In this document: positions 8,540 to 18,300 of the stretch, piece by piece
How the letters are laid out: each line of letters begins with the position of its first letter
Position numbering within the stretch: the stretch's first letter is position 1
Position numbers and translations under genes: made by a program
Assembly (NCBI GenBank): GCA_040387475.1
Contig: JAZKDT010000017.1
Coordinates: 14,334 to 78,333, forward strand
Direction of reading: 5' to 3'
Source: UBA4416 sp040387475
GTDB taxonomy: Bacteria; Bacteroidota; Bacteroidia; B-17B0; Aurantibacillaceae
DNA: 64,000 bases
The notes under the pieces: model-generated
Databases searched by the model: none
What the model was told of the DNA's origin: nothing
Seen by the model: only the letters and a program-made list of their open reading frames with translations

Positions 8540-11536
8540 TTATTCTACAATTAATTTCCTGGTAATTTCTTTTCCTTTAGAAATTAATCGGATGAAGTAA
8601 ATGCCTTTACTGAGGTGCAATTGCTCAACGTCAACGGTCAGTGTATTTATTCCAGAATGCACGTCAACTATTTTTTCGTCCGCCAGTTTCCCCTGAGCAT
8701 CAAATAAGGTATAATTTATTTGTTCTTCAGATGAACTTATGAGGCTAATTGTAGCTATTTGGCTAGCAGGGTTTGGATAAACAGATAAGTCGTTAAAGAT
8801 ATTGTTTTGTACTATTCCGGTTGACATTAAATAAATAACACCGTCACTGACAGCACTATCGCTAACCAGTCCAGCGCCATTCATCGCTTTAACCATGATA
8901 AAATATTTTTGATTATTTACTAAGCTTAATCCTGCTTTAGTAGCAGATAAATTCAAGCTGTTTAATGTCCAGGGTGTAATATCCTGTAAACCGGCCATGG
9001 TGCCAATGGCGTAATAATAGGAAGCAACACCGGAGTTGGTATCCTTAGCTGTCGTATAATTCAGATCTAACTGCGTTCCCACATAGGTGGTATCAATGTC
9101 ATTACCTGTTCCATCGTTTATAACCGAAGGAACAATTGCTTTTGTCCAGTCAACATTTAACGTGTTAGATGAAGTGGAGGATAAATTATCTGCATTATCT
9201 TTTGTGATGCTACTTATCTTTCCCGCAGCAGTTGCAGGCGTTGGATTTTCGTTACGAAGGTCGTTGGTATTTGCACTGCCTACTAAAATAGTATGAGAGG
9301 CCGCTCTTGAACGAAACACTTTAAAATCATCTACTTTGAATGTACTGTTCCCGCTTCTGAAAGAAACCGCTGTTCCATTTGCATGGGGCGTAGCATCTGT
9401 CCAGGAAGCAATGAATACATTATTTTGCCATACTTTTATTTCACCCGTAATGCGGTCATACGATATTTTGTAATCGTACGTTGTGCCAGGAGTTATATTG
9501 ATGCTTGCCGAAAAGGTAGGCAACCCGATCGTATTAGCAACAGACTTATAAAATTCCACAGAGCTTTGGTCGGGTCTAAACCAAATCATGTAACTGTTTC
9601 CTCGTTGGGTTTGAGAAGGATTATCACAGGCAATGTAAATGCCTGCCCGGCGATTTGTGTTAGCGCCTGTAATAGTTCCTTTAAAACAATATAAGTAGCG
9701 GTTTGATAAACTCTGGGTCACCGTGGCATATAAATTTGTATTGGCGTTTGTTTCGTCGGTTTGAATTAACGCCCCCGAAGAAATGCTCCATGTTCCTGCA
9801 GAGTTTGTCCAGTCTGGATGTATGGCAGTCCCATTAAAATCATCATTAAAAAATCCGCGGTTCCCATTTGCTCGCCATTCCACGCCGTTATAATAGGTTG
9901 GCTGATAAAAACTTTTTTCAATGCCGGTGCCGCCACTGTTATCTGCATCGGTATATGTGGCTGTAAAATTTTGCGTAATCCATCCGGTTGGTGTTACAAT
10001 TTGCGTTGTTGGAATCGTATTATCCTGAATGCATGTCCACAAGGCCTTAAATCCACCTTTTACCGTGCCGTTATCCGATTTGAATCTCACCGTCAAAACC
10101 GGTCCGGAGGATATGATCGTTGCAGGAATAACCGTACCAGTATAAGCCCCTAAAATTGGAGCTGCTGTAGTAGAACCGTCATATATGTATAACGAATCGT
10201 AACCTTGTTCCAGATCCATCTGGCTAAAACTTAATTGTACTTTACTGGCACCTGTGGGAGCAATGGAGTAGGTGTAGGATTCACCATCGTAATAATTTCT
10301 TCCGGGCCCGCCCATATCGTAAATGCTATCGGTACAAGGCACGGTACCGCAATCCGAAAATTTATTTTTGATCAGGTCCCATAAATCGGAGTAGCCATCA
10401 TCATAACCTAATGCCCAGATACCTATGCCGCCAATGCCTCGTTGGTTTACCAAATCAAATTTGCGGCTGTAACTATACATATCATCTATCCAGCATTGAC
10501 GCCAAAGCCCTGCGCTTTGGTATGAATAGTAAGGGCTGAAACTATTGTTTTCCCAGTGCTTATTTGCCGCTGAATAAGTACCAGCTGTATTTTTTACATA
10601 ATTGTATAAACGGGATGTTGTAAAACCTCCCGTTGTGGCAGATGGAGCCGTGTTTCCCGCAGTTTCCCATTCGCGGCCATACCATGGCAGGCCCAGTAAC
10701 AGTTTGCTTTTTGTAGCACCCTGTTTCAAATAATAGGTAATGGATTTAGCTAAAGTATAATTATAACCTGTTTGAAAGTTATATAGAGGCGCTTCGGGTC
10801 CGGCGGTTGATGAACCCGAATAATAATAATCATAACCCATAATGATAAAATTATCCACCAGCGGATTTAAGGCCGGAATATCAAAGCTGGTGCTCCAGTC
10901 AACTGCGTATAAAGCCATAGTTACTTTATAATTTGAATTGGCGGCGTGCACCTGGTTGCAAAGATTGGTCATAAAAGCTGTAAAAGGAACTTTATCACTT
11001 GCTCCCATACCTTCAAAATCAATATTAAGGCCGTTACCGCCACGACTTTGCAGTAAATTAATGGCATTGGTTATAAAGGTTTGTTGTGCCGTTGAGCTGG
11101 CCCAGAAGGTTGAATGGCTGCTGAATAAGGTAGCGCAAAAATGAACATTGACACTGTTACTCAGGGCTGCGGTTACAGCGGCGCTCGTATTCCAGGCAAA
11201 AGATGTGTTTGTATTGTTTCCGGTAGTTGGACTTACCCCGTAATCAAAATAACAAAAATCACTCAGCATGCTCCAGTCGTAGTTGGTATATACAGAGCCA
11301 ACCCAATACGGGTGCCAGCCATACACTTTTTTATTAAGATTGCAGGCCGCTGAAGTTTTCGACTTAGGATTAATTTGATAAACCGTACCATTTTCAATGG
11401 TATTTAAACTATCCCATTGAGTGTCTTTAGTAAAGTTGTAATTTTTATAATACATACTTTGTTCCTGAACGGTTGATGATTGCTGCGCAAAAAAGGAAAA
11501 GGGAAATAAAAGAAGGAGAAGTAGCTTTTGGGTCAT
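8540..11536 (-). CDS. T9SS-secreted GH18-family glycoside hydrolase with CUB and LamG-like domains
   Basis: The 998-aa protein starts with a signal peptide (MTQKLLLLLLFPFSFFAQ). Residues about 68-390 form a GH18 barrel. Its catalytic strand reads GGNGLNIDFEG with D173 and E175, matching DxxDxDxE at the last two acids while the first Asp is replaced by Asn. MGYDYYY and GIGIWALGYDDGYSDLW are further GH18 strands. Residues about 395-505 are a CUB-like domain (YDSLYIYDGS), about 560-735 a concanavalin-like sandwich (DDFKVF end), and the last 80 residues a type A sorting domain (LSVYPNPAS ... GIYFIRL). It is predicted to be exported by the Sec and T9SS systems and to cut or bind a GlcNAc polymer (chitin or peptidoglycan). 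Confidence 0.88.
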   Translation of the reverse strand: MTQKLLLLLLFPFSFFAQQSSTVQEQSMYYKNYNFTKDTQWDSLNTIENGTVYQINPKSKTSAACNLNKKVYGWHPYWVGSVYTNYDWSMLSDFCYFDYGVSPTTGNNTNTSFAWNTSAAVTAALSNSVNVHFCATLFSSHSTFWASSTAQQTFITNAINLLQSRGGNGLNIDFEGMGASDKVPFTAFMTNLCNQVHAANSNYKVTMALYAVDWSTSFDIPALNPLVDNFIIMGYDYYYSGSSTAGPEAPLYNFQTGYNYTLAKSITYYLKQGATKSKLLLGLPWYGREWETAGNTAPSATTGGFTTSRLYNYVKNTAGTYSAANKHWENNSFSPYYSYQSAGLWRQCWIDDMYSYSRKFDLVNQRGIGGIGIWALGYDDGYSDLWDLIKNKFSDCGTVPCTDSIYDMGGPGRNYYDGESYTYSIAPTGASKVQLSFSQMDLEQGYDSLYIYDGSTTAAPILGAYTGTVIPATIISSGPVLTVRFKSDNGTVKGGFKALWTCIQDNTIPTTQIVTPTGWITQNFTATYTDADNSGGTGIEKSFYQPTYYNGVEWRANGNRGFFNDDFNGTAIHPDWTNSAGTWSISSGALIQTDETNANTNLYATVTQSLSNRYLYCFKGTITGANTNRRAGIYIACDNPSQTQRGNSYMIWFRPDQSSVEFYKSVANTIGLPTFSASINITPGTTYDYKISYDRITGEIKVWQNNVFIASWTDATPHANGTAVSFRSGNSTFKVDDFKVFRSRAASHTILVGSANTNDLRNENPTPATAAGKISSITKDNADNLSSTSSNTLNVDWTKAIVPSVINDGTGNDIDTTYVGTQLDLNYTTAKDTNSGVASYYYAIGTMAGLQDITPWTLNSLNLSATKAGLSLVNNQKYFIMVKAMNGAGLVSDSAVSDGVIYLMSTGIVQNNIFNDLSVYPNPASQIATISLISSSEEQINYTLFDAQGKLADEKIVDVHSGINTLTVDVEQLHLSKGIYFIRLISKGKEITRKLIVE

Positions 11537-11576
11537 ATAAACGGTATTAAAATATTTTTCGGTGACCTAATATAAT

Positions 11577-11606
11577 AAAAAAGCCGCCCGTATATACAGG
11601 CAGCTT
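11577..11606 (-). terminator. Rho-independent terminator of rpmH
   Basis: On the minus strand, AAGCTGCC and GGCGGCTT pair (one G-U) around a loop TGTATATACG, followed by TTTTTT. It lies 36 nt after the rpmH stop and upstream of the GH18 gene, so it separates the two transcripts. Confidence 0.8.
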
Positions 11607-11641
11607 TGTTAAAAAGGTACTAAATTGCTTTAGAAAAGGTA

Positions 11642-11797
11642 TTATTTATGAGTTTTTTCGCTCGATACAGTTAATTTTGCACGACCCTTAGCTCTACGGG
11701 AAGCTATAACTCTACGACCGTTAGCTGATGACATACGCTCGCGGAATCCGTGTTTATTTCTTCTTTTACGTTGCGATGGTTGGAAAGTCCGTTTCAT
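11642..11797 (-). CDS. rpmH: 50S ribosomal protein L34
   Basis: The minus strand encodes 51 residues beginning MKRTFQPSQRKRRNKHGFRE, followed by RMSSANGRRVIASRRAKGR and a short tail ending SSEKTHK. This is unmistakably L34, the small basic protein of the large ribosomal subunit. It stands alone, with its own promoter (11841-11871, 43-nt leader) and its own terminator (11577-11606). In many phyla rpmH adjoins dnaA at the origin; no origin-linked genes are seen here. Confidence 0.97.
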   Translation of the reverse strand: MKRTFQPSQRKRRNKHGFRERMSSANGRRVIASRRAKGRAKLTVSSEKTHK

Positions 11798-11840
11798 GGT
11801 GTTAGTATTTAAATGTTATAAGTTTTTCAAAATTGGACTG

Positions 11841-11871
11841 CAAATATAATGGATTTTTATTATGCGGCAAA
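11841..11871 (-). promoter_or_regulatory. Canonical Bacteroidota promoter of rpmH
   Basis: On the minus strand a TTTG element (11871-11868) is followed by exactly 19 nt and then TATATTTG (11848-11841) with a following C. This is a textbook TTTG-N19-TAnnTTTG primary sigma promoter. The start codon lies 43 nt downstream of the -7 box. Confidence 0.85.
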
Positions 11872-11932
11872 TTTTTTCTGAAATTTAACCCGAAATTTAA
11901 CCCTTTTTTAGATGAAACCTCTGTAAAAACAA

Positions 11933-11940
11933 TACCTTTG
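11933..11940 (+). promoter_or_regulatory. Bacteroidota -7 box for the ABC exporter gene
   Basis: TACCTTTG matches TAnnTTTG and is followed by CA; the ATG of the exporter lies 20 nt downstream. The -33 region has only a T-run. It is divergent from the rpmH promoter 62 bp away. Confidence 0.55.
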
Positions 11941-11960
11941 CACTCAAATTTACTGTAAAA

Positions 11961-13804
11961 ATGGCAAAAGCTACCGGTGTTAAGCACAAAAGCAAAGACG
12001 ATATTCCAAAAGCAAAATTATCCAAAGAGAACTTCCAAAAATCTTTCCGCCTATTTCAGTATCTCGGCAAATCCAAGTGGGTTTTTGCCCTGGGGATGGT
12101 TTTTGTAGCGGGTACTGCGGCAGTTGGCCTTTACTTCCCCGTTGTGGCGGGTAAAATGTTTGGCTATTTGGGGCAAACAGCTATGGCCGCCAATGTTTTT
12201 AAAGATATGGTTTCGGGTACAGGTACCGAATTGCTCATATTATTGGTTATTCAAGGTCTTGTTTCTTTTGGCAGGGTATATACGTTTTCCGTTGTAACAG
12301 AAAACATTTTAAAAGGTCTGCGAACGGATACATTTAATAAACTTGTAAAAATGCCCATGAGTTTTTATTCAAAAAATCAGGTGGCAGATTTAAGCAGTCG
12401 TTTATCAACTGATATAAATGTTATTTCTGAAGCATTTACCGTAAATATTGCGGAAGTTATTCGTCAAACGATTGTAGGTGTTGGCGGTTTATGTTTATTG
12501 ATTTATTTTACTTCATGGGATGTAGCCAAATGGTTCATAATTATTATCCCACCACTAACGATCGTTGCTATTTTATACGGGCGTAAGATCAGAGGTTATT
12601 CAAAAGGGCTACAGGATAAAATATCTGAATCCAGCATCATTGTTTCTGAAGCATTAACGGGGATTACAAGTGTGAAAGCGTTTACAAATGAGGCTTTAGA
12701 GATTGGGAAATATGACAAGGTTACCACAGAGATTCGAAAATTTGGAATAAAATATGGCGTGATGAGAGGGTCATTCTTTGCGTTCATCATCATGTGTATT
12801 TTTGGTTCCATCTTTTTTATTCNNNNNNNNNNATTCTTTATAAGATGTTACTGTTGATGAAAGCAGGCGAGTTATCTTCTGAGAATTTTGGAATTTTTAT
12901 GATGTTATCATTATTTGTGGCTGGTTCTTTGGGCGGACTTCCGGAGCAATTGGCTTCTATTCAAAGAGCCTTGGGCGCAACCGATCGCGTGTTTGAAATT
13001 ATTGACGATATTCATGAAGAAATCAATTTAGCGCACAGAAATAATTTAAATCTGAACAGGGTAAAAGGAAACCTGGAATTTAAAAACATTAAATTTATTT
13101 ACCCAACCCGACCTGATTTCGTTGTTCTGCATGATATTTCGTTCAGCGTGGTGGCAGGACAAACAGTAGCATTAGTTGGCAGCAGCGGCAGTGGTAAATC
13201 TACTCTGGCAGCTTTAACATTACGATTTTACGAACCCACAACCGGCGAATACACGATCGATGGGAAGAAATCATCCGATTATGACCTTACTGAATTACGC
13301 GATCAGATGGCCATTGTACCACAGGATGTGCTTTTGTTTGGCGGAACTATAAAAGAGAATATTTTATACGGAAAACCAAATGCTACTGATGCCGATGTCA
13401 TTGAAGCTGCGAAACAAGCCAATGCGTATGACTTTATTATGAGTTTCCCCGATCAATTTGAAACACTGGTTGGCGATCGAGGTATCCAGTTATCTGGTGG
13501 ACAACGCCAACGCGTTGCCATTGCAAGAGCTGTTTTAAAAAATCCTTCCATTTTAATTTTAGATGAAGCAACGTCGTCTTTAGATAGCGAAAGCGAACGT
13601 TTGGTGCAGGATGCTTTGGATAAATTAATGATCGGCAGAACCTCCATTGTGATTGCTCATCGCTTATCTACCATTAGAAAAGCAGATAAAATTGTAGTGT
13701 TGCAAAAAGGCGAGGTAGTTGAAATGGGCACGCACCAGGAACTGATGACCAATGATGCCGGACTTTATCAAAAGTTAAGCAGGTTGCAGCTGGAGTTGAC
13801 ATAA
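11961..13804 (+). CDS. ABC exporter half-transporter (MsbA-like permease-ATPase), interrupted by a 10-N gap
   Basis: The N-terminal half (about residues 1-330) is a six-helix type I exporter membrane domain. The C-terminal half is the ATPase, with Walker A GSSGSGKST, signature LSGGQRQR, Walker B ILILDEATSSLD and switch IAHRLST. It should pump a lipid or other hydrophobic substrate as a homodimer. Ten Ns at 12823-12832 split the frame. ATTC stands on both sides of the gap; merging the two copies gives GSIFFILYKMLLLMKAGE in frame and a 609-aa protein of normal length. The gene is therefore probably intact. The Lys-rich N-terminal extension of about 25 residues is common in Bacteroidota members. 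Confidence 0.9.
12823..12832. other. Assembly gap (10 N) inside the ABC exporter gene
   Basis: Ten Ns are flanked by ATTC on each side. Collapsing the repeat to one ATTC restores the reading frame and the expected family length, so the real missing length is probably zero. Confidence 0.9.
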
Positions 13805-13823
13805 ATTTTTATATCTTCAATAA

Positions 13824-14486
13824 ATGAGATCTTTTACGTTGATCCTGTTTTTTCTTGTAACACTGGTTTCATGTAAAAAAAATGTTGAGCCGGAAAAGGA
13901 AAATCGCACGTGTAGTTTATTTACGAGTTTAAGCTCTGATACAAATTACATTCCGCACAAAAAAAATAACTATTGGCAATACTGCTATGAAGGTTCTTAT
14001 GTTGCCTGGAGTGGTTGGTCTGCAGTAATAACATGCGATACGGTTATCAGCGGTAAAGCGTATTTTTCGCGAACATTCAGTTTTACGGCAGGACATTCAG
14101 GAGGTGGTGCAGGTTCAGCATTAATTGGAGATAGCAGTAGTTATTATTCAATGATCGATAACTCAGGAAAATATTATTATCTGAAATATCGCTACCAAAA
14201 TCCTTCGCATATTCGGGATTCGATTATGATAATTAATCCCTTTGCGCTGAATGGCGATACTATATATAACAATTCATTGGCAGGAATAAAAGTTGTTGTA
14301 ATAAATAAGAATGAAACCTTCTATTCAATTGCAGGTTGTTACCATTCAAGAGTAATATTAAGCGCAAATTCCGGAATCACAAAAATCGTTGACCATTATT
14401 TTAGAAAAGGACTTGGTGAAATTTATTTTACTGAAAATATTTCAGAAAAGAAAGGAGAAATTCTTTCAATGGCTACAATACATTAA
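13824..14486 (+). CDS. Hypothetical lipoprotein
   Basis: A 220-aa protein with a lipoprotein signal (MRSFTLILFFLVTLVSC, Cys17 as lipidation site). The mature part is beta-rich with an early NNYWQYCYEGSYVAW segment, as in Bacteroidota lipoproteins of the 'metallophosphatase-like/DUF' hypothetical class, but no named family is recognised. It begins 20 nt after the ABC exporter stop and may be co-transcribed with it. A TATCTTCA box 5 nt upstream hints at its own promoter. Its 3' end overlaps the convergent ybeY gene by 14 bp. Confidence 0.75.
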   Translation: MRSFTLILFFLVTLVSCKKNVEPEKENRTCSLFTSLSSDTNYIPHKKNNYWQYCYEGSYVAWSGWSAVITCDTVISGKAYFSRTFSFTAGHSGGGAGSALIGDSSSYYSMIDNSGKYYYLKYRYQNPSHIRDSIMIINPFALNGDTIYNNSLAGIKVVVINKNETFYSIAGCYHSRVILSANSGITKIVDHYFRKGLGEIYFTENISEKKGEILSMATIH

Positions 14487-14892
14487 ACAAATTTAAAGCT
14501 GCATTCTCTTTCTTTCTCATCAACTCAGCATCCGCTTTCGATTTGTCTTTGTAGCCGCATAAATGCAGAATACCGTGGATCATTACACGATGTAATTCGT
14601 CATCAAATGTTACCTTAAATTTTTCAGCGTTCTCTAAAACACGAACCACACTGATAAAAATATCGCTATTGATAGTTTTACCTTCTGTGTAATCAAACGT
14701 AATAATGTCGGTAAGTGTATTGTGTTTTAAATGCTCGAGGTTAATTTCAAGTAATTCGTCATCTGTGCAAAAAATATAATTGATGGTACCAACCTGGTGT
14801 TTTTCTTTCTCGGTAACGGATTTGATCCATTGTTTAAGCTTCGTTTTTTCTTTAAGCTTAAAAGAAATACTTTGATTGTTAAAAGAGATCAT
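14473..14892 (-). CDS. ybeY: Endoribonuclease YbeY (rRNA maturation)
   Basis: The 139-aa product has the YbeY metal site at H106-GIL-H110-LCGYK-D116. The third zinc ligand, usually His, is Asp here, which is normal for Bacteroidota members as I know them. The LNxxxxxHxxxTDIITFDY stretch earlier is also diagnostic. YbeY trims the 3' end of 16S rRNA and takes part in ribosome quality control. It overlaps the upstream ATPase gene by one base and forms a three-gene operon with it and the DUF4175 gene. Confidence 0.92.
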   Translation of the reverse strand: MISFNNQSISFKLKEKTKLKQWIKSVTEKEKHQVGTINYIFCTDDELLEINLEHLKHNTLTDIITFDYTEGKTINSDIFISVVRVLENAEKFKVTFDDELHRVMIHGILHLCGYKDKSKADAELMRKKENAALNLFNVL

Positions 14893-15302
14893 TAATTCAA
14901 ATTAAACGTCAGCATCACTTCCTGTCCGTTATTATTAAATTCAACTTTATCTGCTAAATTTTTCATTAAAAAAACCCCGCGTCCGTTTGGCTTATCCAGG
15001 TTCATGGGGTCAGTAGGGTCGGGTAAATTCTCATAATCAAAGCCATGTCCTTCATCCGCCACTGAAAAACAAATGTTTTTTTCGTGTGATTCAAATCCTA
15101 TTTTAATGTGTTTTTTAGGGTTTCCTTCATTACCGTGATAAATGGCGTTATTTACAGCTTCAGTAACCGCAATTAAAATATTACCGAAATTATCTTCATT
15201 TACATTAAATACATCGCACACATCTTCCACTAATCGTTCCACTAACCTAATATTCTCAGACGTGGAGGTGATATCTAATTTTTCTCCTTTAGCTGGTATC
15301 AT
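14892..15302 (-). CDS. Anti-sigma-type ATP-binding protein (RsbW-like GHKL fold)
   Basis: A 136-aa single-domain protein of the HATPase_c_2 class. The N box reads LIAVTEAVNNAIYHGN, the G1 box VADEGHGFD, and a G2 region NGRGVFLMKNLAD follows. Such proteins bind and phosphorylate anti-sigma-factor antagonists (SpoIIAA-like), or switch partners with SpoIIE phosphatases. SpoIIE-type phosphatases are encoded at 43.6-47.6 kb, but a functional link is only inference. The stop codon of the upstream DUF4175 gene overlaps its start by 4 nt. Confidence 0.85.
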   Translation of the reverse strand: MIPAKGEKLDITSTSENIRLVERLVEDVCDVFNVNEDNFGNILIAVTEAVNNAIYHGNEGNPKKHIKIGFESHEKNICFSVADEGHGFDYENLPDPTDPMNLDKPNGRGVFLMKNLADKVEFNNNGQEVMLTFNLN

Positions 15303-18300
15303 TTGTTTACGCTATTAAAATATTCATTAACTTTTTGCTTGTAGTAAGGTGTTAAACTTGGAGAAACCGTATTTAACAACTCCAGTTCTTTTTCTCTAAG
15401 TCTTTTATACTCTAAAAATTGCGTAGGGTTACTTAAAACCTGATTTTTTGCCTCATTACTCTTTCTTTGTTCATCCTGCTCTCGTTCGCGCTCAGCTTTT
15501 TCACTTTCTAAAAGTTTTGTGATAATGTCCTGCTGACGTTTCATTGTTTCCTGGCTAATTTGGCGGTTAACTATGTCTTTTTCAGTTTGTTCCATCATAT
15601 CGGCAATATTTCCGCCGGGATTTGATCCCCCTTCTTTTTTTATTTTATCCATCATTTGTTGCATCTGCCTGCGCAAAGCCTCCTGTTGTGCTGCCATTTT
15701 CGCTAATTGCTCGCTCATTCCCTGGCCTTGCTGTCCTGGCATCATTCCTTTTTGCCCACCTTGCTGACCCATGCCACCTTGTCCACCTGGTTTTTGTCCA
15801 CCCGGCTTTTGCCCGGGTTTATCGCCGGGTTTTTGTCCACCGGGTTTTTGTCCCTGTTCTAATTGTTTTTTGAGCTCCGCTAACTGGTCATTTAATTTTT
15901 GCTGCATTTGCTTCATGCTTTGCATACTTGGCTTACCATCACCCGGCTTAGTAGATTGACTTGGTTTTTGGCCTTTGCCCGGTTTTTTACAGGCACCATT
16001 TCCTGGTTTCGCTTCTTTTGCTGCTTTCGCCTCCTTTTGCATTTGTTCTAACGATTCATTTAACAGAAGGGCCAGGTTATTAATAGACGTCATGGAGTAT
16101 TGCATGCGTATTTGAGCATCAGCTTGCATGCGTTCGGCCAAAGAGCCTACTGCTTTACCCATATTCATATGAATCGCAGAAATTTCTCTGTTTACAACAG
16201 CGCTGATGGCCGGTTGCCGTTTACTGATGGCGAGAAGACTATCTTCAATGATTTTTGAATCATCCTGTAGTTTTTTTTGAGTCTGCGTTATTTTTAAATA
16301 TTGAGGATTGTCGGACTTTAATTTTGCGAGTTGACCCATCAGATCTTCTTGCGCAAATGAAAGGTTCAATAAATTTTCTAAGATCTGGCGAACAGCCTGC
16401 ATATCTTCTTCTTGTTCTTCCTTCTCCATTTTTTCCATAGCCTGCTGCATTTGCTGCTTCATTTCTTCCATCTTATCGGAAGCTTGTTTTTGAGACTTGG
16501 AGGCATTCTTTTTATTATTCTGATTTAACTGCTCAGAACTATTTTCCATCTCCTTCGAGATTTCATTTTGTTTTTCTTCAGTTTTAGGAATATCATTCGG
16601 ACTTTCAAGAGCTGCATTTTTTTCCTGCATTTCTTTCATGTCTTTTTTAAGTTCGTCAAATTGCTTGTTCAGCTCATCCTGTTTTTTCTCTAATTCCTTG
16701 TTAGTTGATTCTTTTTTATCATCCGCTTTATCTTTACTGTCTTTATTTTCATCCTTCGAATCTTTAGGGTCGGATTTATTTTCGTCTTTTTTATCTTTTC
16801 CGTCTGGGTTCTCTTTAGTCACTTCCTTTCCTTTTGTCTCTTCTTTTCCTTTATTTCCTTCGGTTTCTTTTTTTAAAGCATCTTCTTTATTTTTAAGTTC
16901 ATCTAATTTATCAATTGCCTGTTGCAGTTTTTGTTCCACTTCCATTTGTTTGAAAGCCTCCAGGGTTCTATCCAGCTCTTTCTCCATGTCTTTATTAGAA
17001 AGCTTCAATTCTTCCAGTTTTTGTTGAACCTGATTTTTGTCAAGTTTATCCAACATCTTATTCAACTCATCAAATAATTTTTTCATTTCAGGAGTCATGA
17101 TGTTTTCAAACAATTGTTCTAACTGTTTTTGCTTTTCCAGCAACGATTCGTCCATTTGCTGATTTTCCTGTTGTTGTTGGTTATTGAGTTTGTTTTCCTG
17201 CTTGCTTTCTTCAATCTTATTTTTTAATTCGTTCTGTTTCTTTAAAATATCTTCCAGTTTTTTCTTCTCTTCATAACCCATTTGTTTTTTCTCCGTCAGT
17301 TTCTTGCTGAGGTCATTAATTTCTTTTTGCAGATCTTTTGCTTTTTTAGCGCCATCTTCCAGGTCTTTTTTGATTTCAGAATTATTTTTATCTGTAGCCT
17401 CGTTCATTTCATCAATAGTGGGTGCCTTGAATAACATGGTTCGTGTTTTGGCCGATTTTGAGCCGGTTACGCCATCATTATCCCATACTTCAAAAAAGTA
17501 CTCTATCTTATCACCTGGCAATAATTCAAATTTCGACGCGTCTAAAAAATAATAGTAAGGCTGGGTAATTCGCTGTTTATCAATTCCCATAACCTGCTCG
17601 CCGCTTTTTAATATAGCTTTTCCGGTAGAATCCTGTGTATAATGTGTGTATTTAAAGGTCAGGCGGGTAAAGCCATAATCATCTTTTACAGTTCCGGAGA
17701 AGTAAATATTTTGTGCGTTTAGTGAATCCAGTTTTTCACTTACATCAATTGCGGGACTTTGATCAGGAACAACATTGATGGAATAATTAACTGAATCAGG
17801 ATTTCGTGTTAAAAAGTGATTCATAGTTTTGATGCTGTATGACATACTCTGCATCATACGTTTAGAGAAGGCGAATTCGTTTTCTGATGACCGGGAAATA
17901 TCCACCAAAGTATCAGCGAAATTTAAAAATATCTGGTCAGTATTCTTTGTGTGAAATACCCATTGCATTTTTGTGCCCTGCGGTATTTGCATATCACCCA
18001 TGTTGGATACGGTTTCATTTTTTTTATTGAGGTAAGCGGGGTAACTTAATTGAATGTCGAATTTCATCAACATAGGTTTTGGCAATACTTTTAACTCATA
18101 GGATTTGGAATTAAAGCCTGCCGCCATAAATACAAAATCCTGATCTTTTTGAACATTTTTAAAGGTATAAGTATAATTTACGTTATTTACTTTTTCCATT
18201 TTATGTTCAACGCCATCCACCAGTACAAAAACCTCGTTAGGAATTTCGTTCCCGTTTAATTTAACTTCTAACAAATAATCCTGTTGCTGAATAGCTTCTA

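Noticed and set aside
9087..11353. Plus-strand frames opposite the GH18 gene
   Set aside because: Antisense to a strongly supported gene with signal peptide, catalytic strand and sorting domain; no coding evidence.
15573..17027. Ser/Phe-rich plus-strand frames across the DUF4175 gene
   Set aside because: They are mirror images of Lys/Glu/Gln-rich codons on the minus strand and have no start signals or family likeness.
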